From positions 1-17,457 of the forward strand of contig PGXR01000028.1 of assembly GCA_002839245.1 (NCBI GenBank): a DNA stretch of 17,457 bases, in the 5' to 3' direction. The stretch comes from Spirochaetae bacterium HGW-Spirochaetae-7 (GTDB lineage: Bacteria; Spirochaetota; Spirochaetia; Treponematales; UBA12059). The notes beneath the pieces were generated by a model. That model saw only the letters and a program-made list of their open reading frames with translations. It was not told the DNA's origin and did not search any database. This document shows, piece after piece, positions 1 through 8,637 of this stretch (position 1 is its first letter; the number at the start of each line of letters is the position of its first letter). A program made the position numbers and the translations under genes.

Positions 1-1104
1 ACCGCCGGCCTGGTCCAGTTTTTGCTGAACCGTGAAATCAACGCCCGCGTTGACGATGGTTACCGGCTTCGTCGCCCCGCCAAGGAAGCCGCAGCTTACT
101 CCGTGCGTCGCGAATATCTCGCCACCGACGATGCGGCCCTTGTCTCCCATGGCGAGGTGCCCGAGGGTGTATATGCGCGAGCCGACGACCGCGCCGGGAA
201 CTTCGATGTCGCCTCGGACGGCGACCCTGGCGTTCTCTATGAACTTGGCCTTGAGGCCGCCGCCGACCCTGACCTGGCCCTGATCCTTGCCAATTATGCC
301 CTGGGCGCATAGGAGGTCGCGTTTGGCGCTGACGTCGAAAGCGTCCATCGTTTCCTTGATCGATATCGAACCGCCCGAGTACACCTTGAACCCCGCTGCG
401 ACTCCGCCCTCTATCACCACGTCGCCAGGAAACAGCACGTGGCCTACCCGGTAGTCGACGTCTCCCTTGATGACGAGGATTTCCTCGACCAGGATCTTCT
501 GTGACTCGATGATGACGCGGCCTTCCGCCGTCGCCAGGATTTCGTCGCCATCGCGCTCGACGTTCTTCCCGAGGGTATAGGTCGCGACGGCATCCCTGGA
601 AAAACCAAGGGGCTTGCCGCCGACGTCGCTGCCCGGGACTCCGTCCCTGCGCGGTATGACCTTGCCTATGCGATCGCCTTTCCTGACCAGGAGGACCGGG
701 CTCATTGACTTCCAGTCGACGGACAGACCGTCGTCCTCCACTGGCCTGAATCCGGGCATGAAGCGTTCGTCGACGACTATGTGCTCGGGATGTTCCGAGA
801 CCGGAGCCAGGCCCTTGGCCACGACTACGTCGCGGATGACGTGCCTTTCAGTGTTGGCTTCGAGGATGCGCTCGGTCAGCTCGTCCCAGAGGATGCCGAA
901 GGTTAGACCCATCCTGGAGATCAGGTTCGATGCGTACTCGGGGGTCAGGGGCGCACCGTCGCCGATGGGCGGGTACAGGTTGGCCGTCGCCGTCATTGAG
1001 TCTTCGGACAGGGCTATCTCCATGTTGCCGTCGTTCTTGCCGACATCGACGGAGAATGAGATGCCTGCATGTTTGCCGCCGGATTCGGCGGGGTTTTCTG
1101 GCAC
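1..1104 (-). CDS. DUF342 / FapA-like protein, C-terminally truncated by window edge
   Basis: The minus-strand frame is open from about 1144 to position 1 and has no stop before the edge, so the C-terminus lies outside. The translation has the DUF342 (FapA) pattern: an alpha/beta N-terminal part (residues about 1-120), a linker with VRKGDRIGKVIPRRDGVPG, then a repetitive beta-helix-like part (VEEILVIKGDVDY, IEGGVAAGFKVYSGGSI, ARVAVRGDIEVPGAVVGSRI). FapA-family proteins are polymer-like proteins linked to flagellar assembly or cell-surface functions in several phyla; the role here is not known. The start is uncertain. GTG at 1104 is the first standard start, but the strong purine run GGAAAGGGGGG (1133-1123) sits six bases before an ATT at 1116, so translation may begin there. 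It is divergent from argR. Family call firm, start weak. Confidence 0.85.
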   Translation of the reverse strand, partial: MPENPAESGGKHAGISFSVDVGKNDGNMEIALSEDSMTATANLYPPIGDGAPLTPEYASNLISRMGLTFGILWDELTERILEANTERHVIRDVVVAKGLAPVSEHPEHIVVDERFMPGFRPVEDDGLSVDWKSMSPVLLVRKGDRIGKVIPRRDGVPGSDVGGKPLGFSRDAVATYTLGKNVERDGDEILATAEGRVIIESQKILVEEILVIKGDVDYRVGHVLFPGDVVIEGGVAAGFKVYSGGSISIKETMDAFDVSAKRDLLCAQGIIGKDQGQVRVGGGLKAKFIENARVAVRGDIEVPGAVVGSRIYTLGHLAMGDKGRIVGGEIFATHGVSCGFLGGATKPVTIVNAGVDFTVQQKLDQAGG

Positions 1105-1133
1105 GCTCGTCGGAATGGTGATCCCCCCTTTCC

Positions 1134-1149
1134 TGAATATCGGAATTCA
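1134..1149. promoter_or_regulatory. Inverted repeat TGAAT-N6-ATTCA, possible ArgR operator
   Basis: The sequence holds TGAAT at 1134-1138 and ATTCA at 1145-1149, a perfect inverted repeat between argR and the divergent FapA-like gene. The half-sites equal those of the E. coli ARG box, which are usually four bases apart; here the gap is six. Autorepression of argR is an inference. The spacing mismatch keeps confidence low. Confidence 0.35.
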
Positions 1150-1160
1150 TGCCGCCGATC

Positions 1161-1189
1161 TTGTCAAAAATCGAAAGCATGGGCATACT
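1161..1189 (+). promoter_or_regulatory. Putative sigma-70 promoter of argR
   Basis: TTGTCA (1161-1166) is followed after 17 bases by CATACT (1184-1189), 5/6 and 4/6 matches to the consensus boxes. The predicted transcription start falls at 1196-1197, on the A of the ATG at 1197, which would make the argR message leaderless. A TTGACA on the opposite strand (1167-1162) overlaps this -35 and could serve the divergent gene, but it has no convincing -10. Confidence 0.45.
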
Positions 1190-1196
1190 GGCTGGA

Positions 1197-1691
1197 ATGC
1201 GCGACGCATCATCGATAGCCAACAGACGTGAAAGACTCAAGGTGATACTCAAGCTGCTTCGGGAAAACCGCGTGGAGTCGCAAGAAGAGCTCCTGGTGCT
1301 GCTCGAGGCCAAGGGCATCTTCATCACGCAGGCGACGCTGTCCCGGGACCTCAAGCTGCTCAAGGCGAGCAAGGTAGGTGCCGGCTCGGAGGGTTACTTC
1401 TACGCGGTGCCGTCGGATGACGAACTGCGCCGGCGTGAGGAGATACACAGCCAGGATTTCATACGAGGCTACGTTTCCATAGACTGGAACGAGCACTTCG
1501 TGGTGATCAAGACCTTTTCGGGTCATTCCGCCCCGGTGGCGCTTGCCCTGGACAACCTCGGGCTCGAAGGCGTGCTCGGAACCATCGCCGGTCAGGACAA
1601 CGTTGTCTTCGCCGCGCTCCGCAGCGGCTATTCCGGAGAGGACTTCCTGCGGGACCTGCGGGCCCGCATACCGGAGCTCGACGAAGACTGA
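1197..1691 (+). CDS. argR: Arginine repressor ArgR/AhrC
   Basis: Arginine-responsive transcription factor of about 164 residues; family members are about 150-156. The N-terminal winged-helix domain (about 8-75) carries the signature SQEELLVLL...ITQATLSRDL (residues 43-52), the DNA-recognition helix of ArgR. The C-terminal domain (about 88-160) forms the trimer/hexamer and binds arginine; its motif reads GTIAGQDN (128-135) where the family normally has GTIAGDDT, so the first aspartate is replaced by Q133. The frame is open back to ATG 1149 and also has ATG 1179. I prefer 1197 because it gives family-like length and sits exactly at the predicted transcription start. No arginine biosynthesis genes lie nearby. 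It ends seven bases from the converging DUF3783 gene. Confidence 0.93.
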   Translation: MRDASSIANRRERLKVILKLLRENRVESQEELLVLLEAKGIFITQATLSRDLKLLKASKVGAGSEGYFYAVPSDDELRRREEIHSQDFIRGYVSIDWNEHFVVIKTFSGHSAPVALALDNLGLEGVLGTIAGQDNVVFAALRSGYSGEDFLRDLRARIPELDED

Positions 1692-1698
1692 CTCCCGG

Positions 1699-1911
1699 CT
1701 AGCCCTTGTTCCCGCCGGTCATCGTTTCGTGTTCCTCGAGCACGTGCTCGACGAGATCCGACAGTTTCCAGCCGAGGTTGGCCTCGGTGCTCGTCGCGAA
1801 GGCTATCTCGGTGGTCACGCCGAGCGCGGTCTTTATCGCCCGCATCGCGCCGACGGCCTGGTCCTGCGTCAGTCCGTGCATCACTACCACTTTTCCGGTT
1901 TTGGCTTCCAT
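1699..1911 (-). CDS. DUF3783 family small protein
   Basis: A 70-residue protein starting at ATG 1911; a GTG at 1917 would add two residues. The pattern VVVMHGLTQDQ (8-18) ... TEIAFATSTEANLGWKLSDL (34-53) fits the DUF3783 fold: a beta strand ending in a G-L/F turn, a helix, a second strand with a T-rich segment, then an N-x-x-W motif leading to an acidic helix (SDLVEHVLEEHE). The function of this family is unknown to me. It converges on argR and diverges from clpB. It has no obvious Shine-Dalgarno, only a GGCGGGCG stretch further upstream. That the frame is conserved as a family rather than a chance ORF is my recollection of the profile. Confidence 0.7.
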   Translation of the reverse strand: MEAKTGKVVVMHGLTQDQAVGAMRAIKTALGVTTEIAFATSTEANLGWKLSDLVEHVLEEHETMTGGNKG

Positions 1912-1949
1912 GGGCACAGTGTATACGCCCGCCGCCCGCTACGGCAAGC

Positions 1950-1978
1950 TTGCCGGAGAGGACGGCCCTCGGTATGTT
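1950..1978 (+). promoter_or_regulatory. Putative sigma-70 promoter of clpB
   Basis: TTGCCG (1950-1955), a 17-base spacer, then TATGTT (1973-1978), 28 bases before the clpB ATG. A GGAGA at 1990-1994 serves as ribosome binding site. I see no CIRCE inverted repeat (TTAGCACTC-N9-GAGTGCTAA), so HrcA control is not supported here. Confidence 0.5.
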
Positions 1979-2005
1979 GTAAGTACTACGGAGAAAACCA
2001 AACCC

Positions 2006-4601
<2,596 letters not shown>

Positions 4602-4609
<8 letters not shown>

Positions 4610-5378
4610 CGGCCTGACCGACTCGCACGCCCACCTGTCGTACGTGTCGGAGCGCCTGGGAGGCGCATGCATGGCGGGACTGGAAGCGGCATATGGCGCG
4701 GGAGGCGCCTTGATCGTCGATCCGGGCGTAGATTTTGACGACTTCCTGCCGCGCCGCGAACGTTTCGGGGCCTGTCCCTTCGTGCGCCTCGCGGCGGGAA
4801 TATGGCCGGATGCGGAATCGATGAAGGATGTCGAGCGCAGGGTAGCGGTTCTCGATACGGCGGTCAGCGATCCATCGTGCGTCGCCGTGGGGGAGTGCGG
4901 CCTCGACTATCACTGGATGAACGGAACCGAAGTCGAGCAGGCTGCCCTGTTCGGAGCCCAGGTTGAGCTGGCTGTCCACAACAGGAAGCCCCTCATCGTG
5001 CACTCGAGGTTGGCCTTCGCGCCGACCTTGTCCTTGGTCCGGACCGCGGCCGTGAAAATACCCGTAGTGATCCATTGTTTTGGCTATGGGGAGGACGAGG
5101 CCCGCGCCTTCCTGGCCGCGGGCTGTTACCTGTCGTTCGCCGGCAACATCACGTACAGGAAATCGGCAGGGCTCCGGGCGGCCTGCGCGATCGTGCCCGA
5201 CGACAGGCTCCTCCTGGAGACCGACGCGCCGTACATGAACCCCGAACCGGGAAGGGGCAAGCCTTCGTCGCCCCTCGACATCGGCAGGACCTACGCGGCT
5301 GTCTCGGAGATCCGCGGAAGCGGCCCCGGGCACCTGGCCGCGCTGGTGACTGCCAACACCCGCGCCCTTTTCGGTTGA
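4602..5378 (+). CDS. TatD-family metal-dependent hydrolase (putative DNase)
   Basis: Amidohydrolase-like TIM barrel of 258 residues; the family is usually about 255-265. Its metal ligands are visible: H9 and H11 in DSHAH, E98 in VAVGECGLDYHW, H134 in LIVHS, H158 in VIHCFG and D208 in LETDAPY. Family members act as cytosolic 3'-5' DNases or in RNA/DNA quality control; the exact substrate cannot be read from sequence. It starts with GTG at 4602 inside the end of clpB (eight-base overlap, different frame), with AAGGTAAAG just upstream, so the two are probably one transcript with translational coupling. It ends three bases before the converging DOMON gene, leaving no room for a separate terminator. 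Confidence 0.92.
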
Positions 5379-5381
5379 GTC

Positions 5382-5894
5382 CTATAGCTGGATATCCAGG
5401 GGCATGCGCTTCGAGTGGATGCTCTTGGCGTTGTCCTGCATCCCGAAGGCCGCGATCGCGGCCACAGCTCCTGCCTTGACCGCCTGTGATGCCGGCATCG
5501 ACAGCTCCAGCGTGGTGACGCCGGAAATTTCCGTCACCACCGAGACCACGTCGGTTGCCGCTACGAGCGAGTGCGAATGCCCTTTACCCATTTCAGTCGA
5601 GATGGTTTGCTTGCCGCCGTTGACGAAGCCGAGCACCATAAACGCGCCCGACATCTTGTTCGAGCCGACGCCTATGGCCACCCAGCCGGGGGTTGCCGCG
5701 CTGACGGCGATGAACAGGGTCTTGGCGTCCGCCGAGAGCCTGGCCGCAACGGTGATGCCGTTGTCGGTCTTCGTGAACGTGTACTCGCCAGCCGAGATCC
5801 TGCCGTCGATGATGACCGGCACCGAGGCGCCCGCCTGACCCCATGCCGATGCCGCCGCCAATGCGAGCAACATTATCGCTATTCCATGCTTCAT
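5382..5894 (-). CDS. Exported DOMON-domain protein, possible haem binder
   Basis: A 170-residue protein with a signal peptide (residues 1-19, hydrophobic IAIMLLALAAA, cleavage near AWG-Q) and one DOMON beta-sandwich domain (about 25-170). The hallmark strand pair is GWVAIGVGSNKMSGAFMVLGF (70-90). DOMON domains bind haem or sugars and are usually extracytoplasmic. M81 in NKMSG and H160 in KSIHSKR sit where the axial Met/His pair lies in cytochrome-type DOMON proteins, so haem b binding is a reasonable guess but not shown. The start at ATG 5894 has an excellent ribosome binding site (GGAGGAACC). It lies downstream of the flaA pair on the same strand, but a terminator intervenes, so it depends on read-through or its own weak promoter. 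The neighbourhood suggests a periplasmic location. Confidence 0.8.
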   Translation of the reverse strand: MKHGIAIMLLALAAASAWGQAGASVPVIIDGRISAGEYTFTKTDNGITVAARLSADAKTLFIAVSAATPGWVAIGVGSNKMSGAFMVLGFVNGGKQTISTEMGKGHSHSLVAATDVVSVVTEISGVTTLELSMPASQAVKAGAVAAIAAFGMQDNAKSIHSKRMPLDIQL

Positions 5895-5916
5895 GGTTCC
5901 TCCAGCTAATGCATTG

Positions 5917-5948
5917 AAAAAAAGCGGGCCCCGAGGAGGGGGCCCGGC
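5917..5948 (-). terminator. Rho-independent terminator of the flaA operon
   Basis: On the minus strand an eight-base perfect GC stem (CGGGCCCC at 5925-5932 pairing with GGGGCCCG at 5939-5946) with a six-base loop (5933-5938) is followed by seven T (plus-strand A run 5917-5923). It lies 20 bases after the stop of the second flaA gene and 23 bases before the DOMON start. Confidence 0.88.
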
Positions 5949-5967
5949 TCACGACTCTAGGCGAGAA

Positions 5968-6705
5968 TCACCAGCTGTCGTTCATGTCGTCGGTGTCGCG
6001 GCTATCTTCCGCAAAGAGGTCGGTGACGGCACGGAGATCGTCGAAATAGACGTAGTACGTCCCGTAAGCCTCCATCGGATCGCATACGATCTTGAATCCG
6101 ACTACCTTGAGGCCCATCTGGTTGCCGAAGTGGAAATTGCGCTGGATGATGCCTGTCTGGCCATCGGGATTCTGCGGCGGTATCGCGACGGACATCTTCT
6201 TCCAGCCCTGGAAGTTGAGCTTGCCCAGGGTAAGCTCGAACTGCTTGTTGAAGGCATCGGAGACTATTACCTTCAGGACATGGTTATAGTTCCTGCCGAC
6301 GACCCAGACGGAAAGCGTCTTGGTGATACCCTCGACCGGAAGTGGTTTCTGGGCCATCACAAGGATGGTGTTGTCGCCGCGCTTGAAGAATTCCACCTTG
6401 GCGCCGTAGGCCTGGATGTCGGCTATCTTGGGATCGATGCCTACGTAGCGTTCTTCTGGCTTCGGTTCATCCGCCTTGGCCGCCGGCCCGCCCGTGAAGA
6501 GGCGGCCGCTGGCGACGCCTTCGTCGGGGGAAATGTGTACGTTCCAGAAGCCTGCGGACTCGAACTTGTCCACGGCTACCACTTGGAGCTTCTGCTGGGC
6601 GGTATCTATGCCTATCGCGTTGGGATCAGGAGCCCCGACGGTTGCCTGGGCCGAAACAAGAGCGATGGCGGAGAACGCCAGAAGGACGGCAATTGTCTTT
6701 TTCAT
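5968..6705 (-). CDS. flaA: Periplasmic flagellar filament sheath protein FlaA (second paralog)
   Basis: FlaA proteins coat the FlaB core of spirochaete periplasmic flagella and affect filament stiffness and helical shape. This one has 245 residues. It has a Sec signal peptide (residues 1-20, MKKTIAVLLAFSAIALVSAQ) and the diagnostic FlaA features: KFESAGFWNVHISPD near the N-terminus, a central GWKKMSVAIPP, and the C-terminal YVYFDDLRAVTDLF followed by an acidic tail ending DDMNDSW. Its Shine-Dalgarno GGGGAG lies eight to nine bases before ATG 6705. Only nine bases separate it from the upstream flaA, so the two are cotranscribed; a strong terminator follows. It shares the GWK and YFD-L-TD-F signatures with its neighbour but is otherwise divergent, so the two are probably distinct sheath subunits. 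Confidence 0.92.
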   Translation of the reverse strand: MKKTIAVLLAFSAIALVSAQATVGAPDPNAIGIDTAQQKLQVVAVDKFESAGFWNVHISPDEGVASGRLFTGGPAAKADEPKPEERYVGIDPKIADIQAYGAKVEFFKRGDNTILVMAQKPLPVEGITKTLSVWVVGRNYNHVLKVIVSDAFNKQFELTLGKLNFQGWKKMSVAIPPQNPDGQTGIIQRNFHFGNQMGLKVVGFKIVCDPMEAYGTYYVYFDDLRAVTDLFAEDSRDTDDMNDSW

Positions 6706-6714
6706 GGTCTCCCC

Positions 6715-7503
6715 TTACTTGGATGAATCGGAGCTGCCCCAGGTGGTCTCTATCACCTTGGGATCCATCAGGCTGTCACCGTCGAACAGGCTCTCGAAGG
6801 TATCAGTCAGGACCTTGAGCTGGTCAAAGTAGAAGTATATGGCCTTCTCCTGCATCGTCGCGTCGGCCTTGGCCGGGGCCGCCGCCACTTCGGTAGGCCT
6901 CGTCCAGATGCGCAACTTGACGAGCTTCAGGTTTTCACGCCTGGGAAGGTACTTCTTCGACTGCGGGATGCTCCCGGGGATGTTGACGCGGAGATTCTTC
7001 CAGCCCACATGACCGAGATCGCCCATCGGCAGGATATACACGATGCCCTTGTAGTCGCGTATGTACGCTTCCATGTAGTAGTCATAGTTGCCTGACCATA
7101 CCCACAGGTCGAGCATCTTGACGCGGCCGGGAAGGTCGAGCTCCACGGGCTTGTACGTGGCGCCGTCGCCCGAGCCGGACTTGGTGCCGGGGATCAGGTC
7201 CACCCAGTTGTATTCCTTGCGGTCGAACAGCATCGCGACGCCGAGGCTCCGCAGGTCCTTGCCGTTTCCGTTGGAACCGAACAGGGATACCGGCCATGAC
7301 TTGGCGTAGGCCAGCTTGGGATAATCCTTGGTGGAGAATTTGCTGCCGATCACGAACCAGGGTTGCGCATCGGGCTCGTCGAAGGTCTGTACGACGACGG
7401 ACTCGAGGTTGACGGTTTCTTCGTCGGCGAAGGCTCCCGTCGCCGCGAGCATGAATACAATGACGAAGGACAGGCAGATCGCCTTTACGACGCGCTGTTT
7501 CAT
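6715..7503 (-). CDS. flaA: Periplasmic flagellar filament sheath protein FlaA (first paralog)
   Basis: A 262-residue FlaA-family sheath protein. The signal peptide spans residues 1-26 (MKQRVVKAICLSFVIVFMLA..., cleavage AFA-DEE). Family marks: VQTFDEPDAQPWFVIGSKFS, a WVWSGNYDYYMEAYIRDYKG segment, GWKNLRVNIPGSIP, and the C-terminal YFYFDQLKVLTDTF followed by an acidic DGDSLMDP tail. The frame continues upstream to 7545, but ATG 7503 gives the signal peptide and has AAGGAG eight bases before it. It is the first gene of the flaA operon, behind a perfect consensus promoter with about 46 bases of leader. As I recall, T. pallidum has a similar tandem flaA pair (TP0663/TP0664) beside aldolase (TP0662). 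Confidence 0.92.
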   Translation of the reverse strand: MKQRVVKAICLSFVIVFMLAATGAFADEETVNLESVVVQTFDEPDAQPWFVIGSKFSTKDYPKLAYAKSWPVSLFGSNGNGKDLRSLGVAMLFDRKEYNWVDLIPGTKSGSGDGATYKPVELDLPGRVKMLDLWVWSGNYDYYMEAYIRDYKGIVYILPMGDLGHVGWKNLRVNIPGSIPQSKKYLPRRENLKLVKLRIWTRPTEVAAAPAKADATMQEKAIYFYFDQLKVLTDTFESLFDGDSLMDPKVIETTWGSSDSSK

Positions 7504-7556
7504 CAGGACTACTCCTTGTTTTGAACCATCTATATCAACAATCATCTGCGGCTGGA

Positions 7557-7585
7557 ATTATATTTTTAAGCCAACCCTTTGTCAA
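7557..7585 (-). promoter_or_regulatory. Consensus sigma-70 promoter of the flaA operon
   Basis: Reading the minus strand, TTGACA (7585-7580), a 17-base A/T-rich spacer and TATAAT (7562-7557) match the housekeeping consensus at all 12 positions. Transcription would start near 7550. This implies strong constitutive expression of the sheath proteins rather than sigma-28 control. Confidence 0.9.
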
Positions 7586-7657
7586 ACAAATAAGGGCGCA
7601 CTTCGCATCTATACTTGTATCGGCGTCTTATTTGCCTGCGATAAGCCCCGATATCGG

Positions 7658-8503
7658 TCATTGACCCCGTCTCGAAAGCTGGAATCTCCATTTTCCAGGC
7701 ATGCTTCCTGGCCTCCTGTCCTCTACGGCCGTTCGAAGCGCCTCGAGCGTGCCGTCGAAATCCCAGACAATCGAGGCGGAGGCGGCTGAAACCGGGCGGT
7801 CCGGGGGCAGCGGGTACTCCGTGACGACGAAGGCATAGCTGTCGAAAGCCTCCCTGACCCAGCGCTCGACGTCGCGAGGGGACGCGGAGACGTATCCCGA
7901 CCCGATGTCCAAGGCCTTGAACCTGTCGGCGACTGCCTGGGAATAACCGCTTGCCGCAATCTCGACAACGGGGGAGGGTTCTCCTCCCGCGGAATTGTAC
8001 GCGGCGATGAATGCTTCGGCCTCCCGGCTGTCCCGGAATATGGCTCCGACTGATGAGGCGTCAGCGCCTTCATTCTTGCCGGATCGGGCGGCGAGGCTCT
8101 GCCCCGCCAGACTTGCCGCGTCGACGGAGGAGAATACGGCGGCGAACAGCCGCGGATCAGGCGCAGGGTCGGCTTCGCCGATGTAGGCTACCAGGGTATC
8201 CGCGTTCCTTGACAGGATGCCCCTTATCTCCGAGGCCAACAGGGGGGAAAGGAATACGACGCGGGGATCATTGGAATCGAGGCCGGCGAACATGAGCGCG
8301 GACGCGCCTTCGCCCGGCAAGGTCGCCACGGTCCGGGCGACCGCGCTGAAGGCGCGCGCTGCCTTGGGAGCTGCATACGCGAAGACAGGATCGACGAAGG
8401 CCATCGAGCCCGCCAGGCGGCAGCCGGCCATGACCGCAACAAGGCAGGAAAGAGGAACGAACTGCGATGCTGGCGGCCACCGGGTAGGACAAGGACTGTG
8501 CAC
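7658..8503 (-). CDS. Unrecognised putative lipoprotein
   Basis: I do not recognise this 281-residue protein. The N-terminus has a basic/polar stretch, then a short hydrophobic run LSCLVAVMAGC whose C28 fits a lipobox, so export and lipidation are likely. The rest is soluble, alpha/beta in character, with segments such as DPRVVFLSPLLASEI, DTLVAYIGEAD and AFVVTEYPLPP. These alternate like a periplasmic-binding (type 1) fold, but this is only an impression. The start at GTG 8503 is supported by a promoter whose predicted first base is the G of that codon; there is no Shine-Dalgarno. It lies between the flaA operon and fba and is transcribed divergently from fba. No tryptophan/haem/metal motif was seen. 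Existence likely, function unknown. Confidence 0.7.
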   Translation of the reverse strand: MHSPCPTRWPPASQFVPLSCLVAVMAGCRLAGSMAFVDPVFAYAAPKAARAFSAVARTVATLPGEGASALMFAGLDSNDPRVVFLSPLLASEIRGILSRNADTLVAYIGEADPAPDPRLFAAVFSSVDAASLAGQSLAARSGKNEGADASSVGAIFRDSREAEAFIAAYNSAGGEPSPVVEIAASGYSQAVADRFKALDIGSGYVSASPRDVERWVREAFDSYAFVVTEYPLPPDRPVSAASASIVWDFDGTLEALRTAVEDRRPGSMPGKWRFQLSRRGQ

Positions 8504-8509
8504 GAAACA

Positions 8510-8538
8510 ATACTACCCCAGCCTCATCCCCGGAACAA
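8510..8538 (-). promoter_or_regulatory. Putative promoter giving a leaderless message
   Basis: On the minus strand TTGTTC (8538-8533), a 17-base spacer and TAGTAT (8515-8510). Six bases (8509-8504) then separate the -10 from the GTG at 8503, so transcription is expected to begin at the start codon itself. Confidence 0.5.
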
Positions 8539-8577
8539 GGGGCGGCTCACGATACCGCGCCACCAAAATTTCCCGCC

Positions 8578-8606
8578 TTGACGATGGTAGTTCCAAGTCA
8601 TATCCT
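8578..8606 (+). promoter_or_regulatory. Putative sigma-70 promoter of fba
   Basis: TTGACG (8578-8583), a 17-base spacer and TATCCT (8601-8606), 31 bases upstream of the fba ATG. An AAGGAG at 8625-8630 lies between. Confidence 0.6.
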
Positions 8607-8637
8607 TGGCTATGTAACCTTCATAAGGAGCCAAACG

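Noticed and set aside
1706..2005. 100-residue N-terminal extension of the clpB frame
   Set aside because: It overlaps the DUF3783 gene and the clpB promoter, has no ClpB similarity, and ATG 2006 has a ribosome site and the family N-terminus.
7615..7640. GCCGATA on the minus strand upstream of flaA, like a sigma-28 -10 box
   Set aside because: No TAAA box lies 14-16 bases upstream, and a perfect sigma-70 promoter sits closer to the gene.
7648..7657. Ten-base palindrome CCGATATCGG just after the lipoprotein gene stop
   Set aside because: It is too short for a terminator, has no T run, and is within chance expectation for a window of this size.
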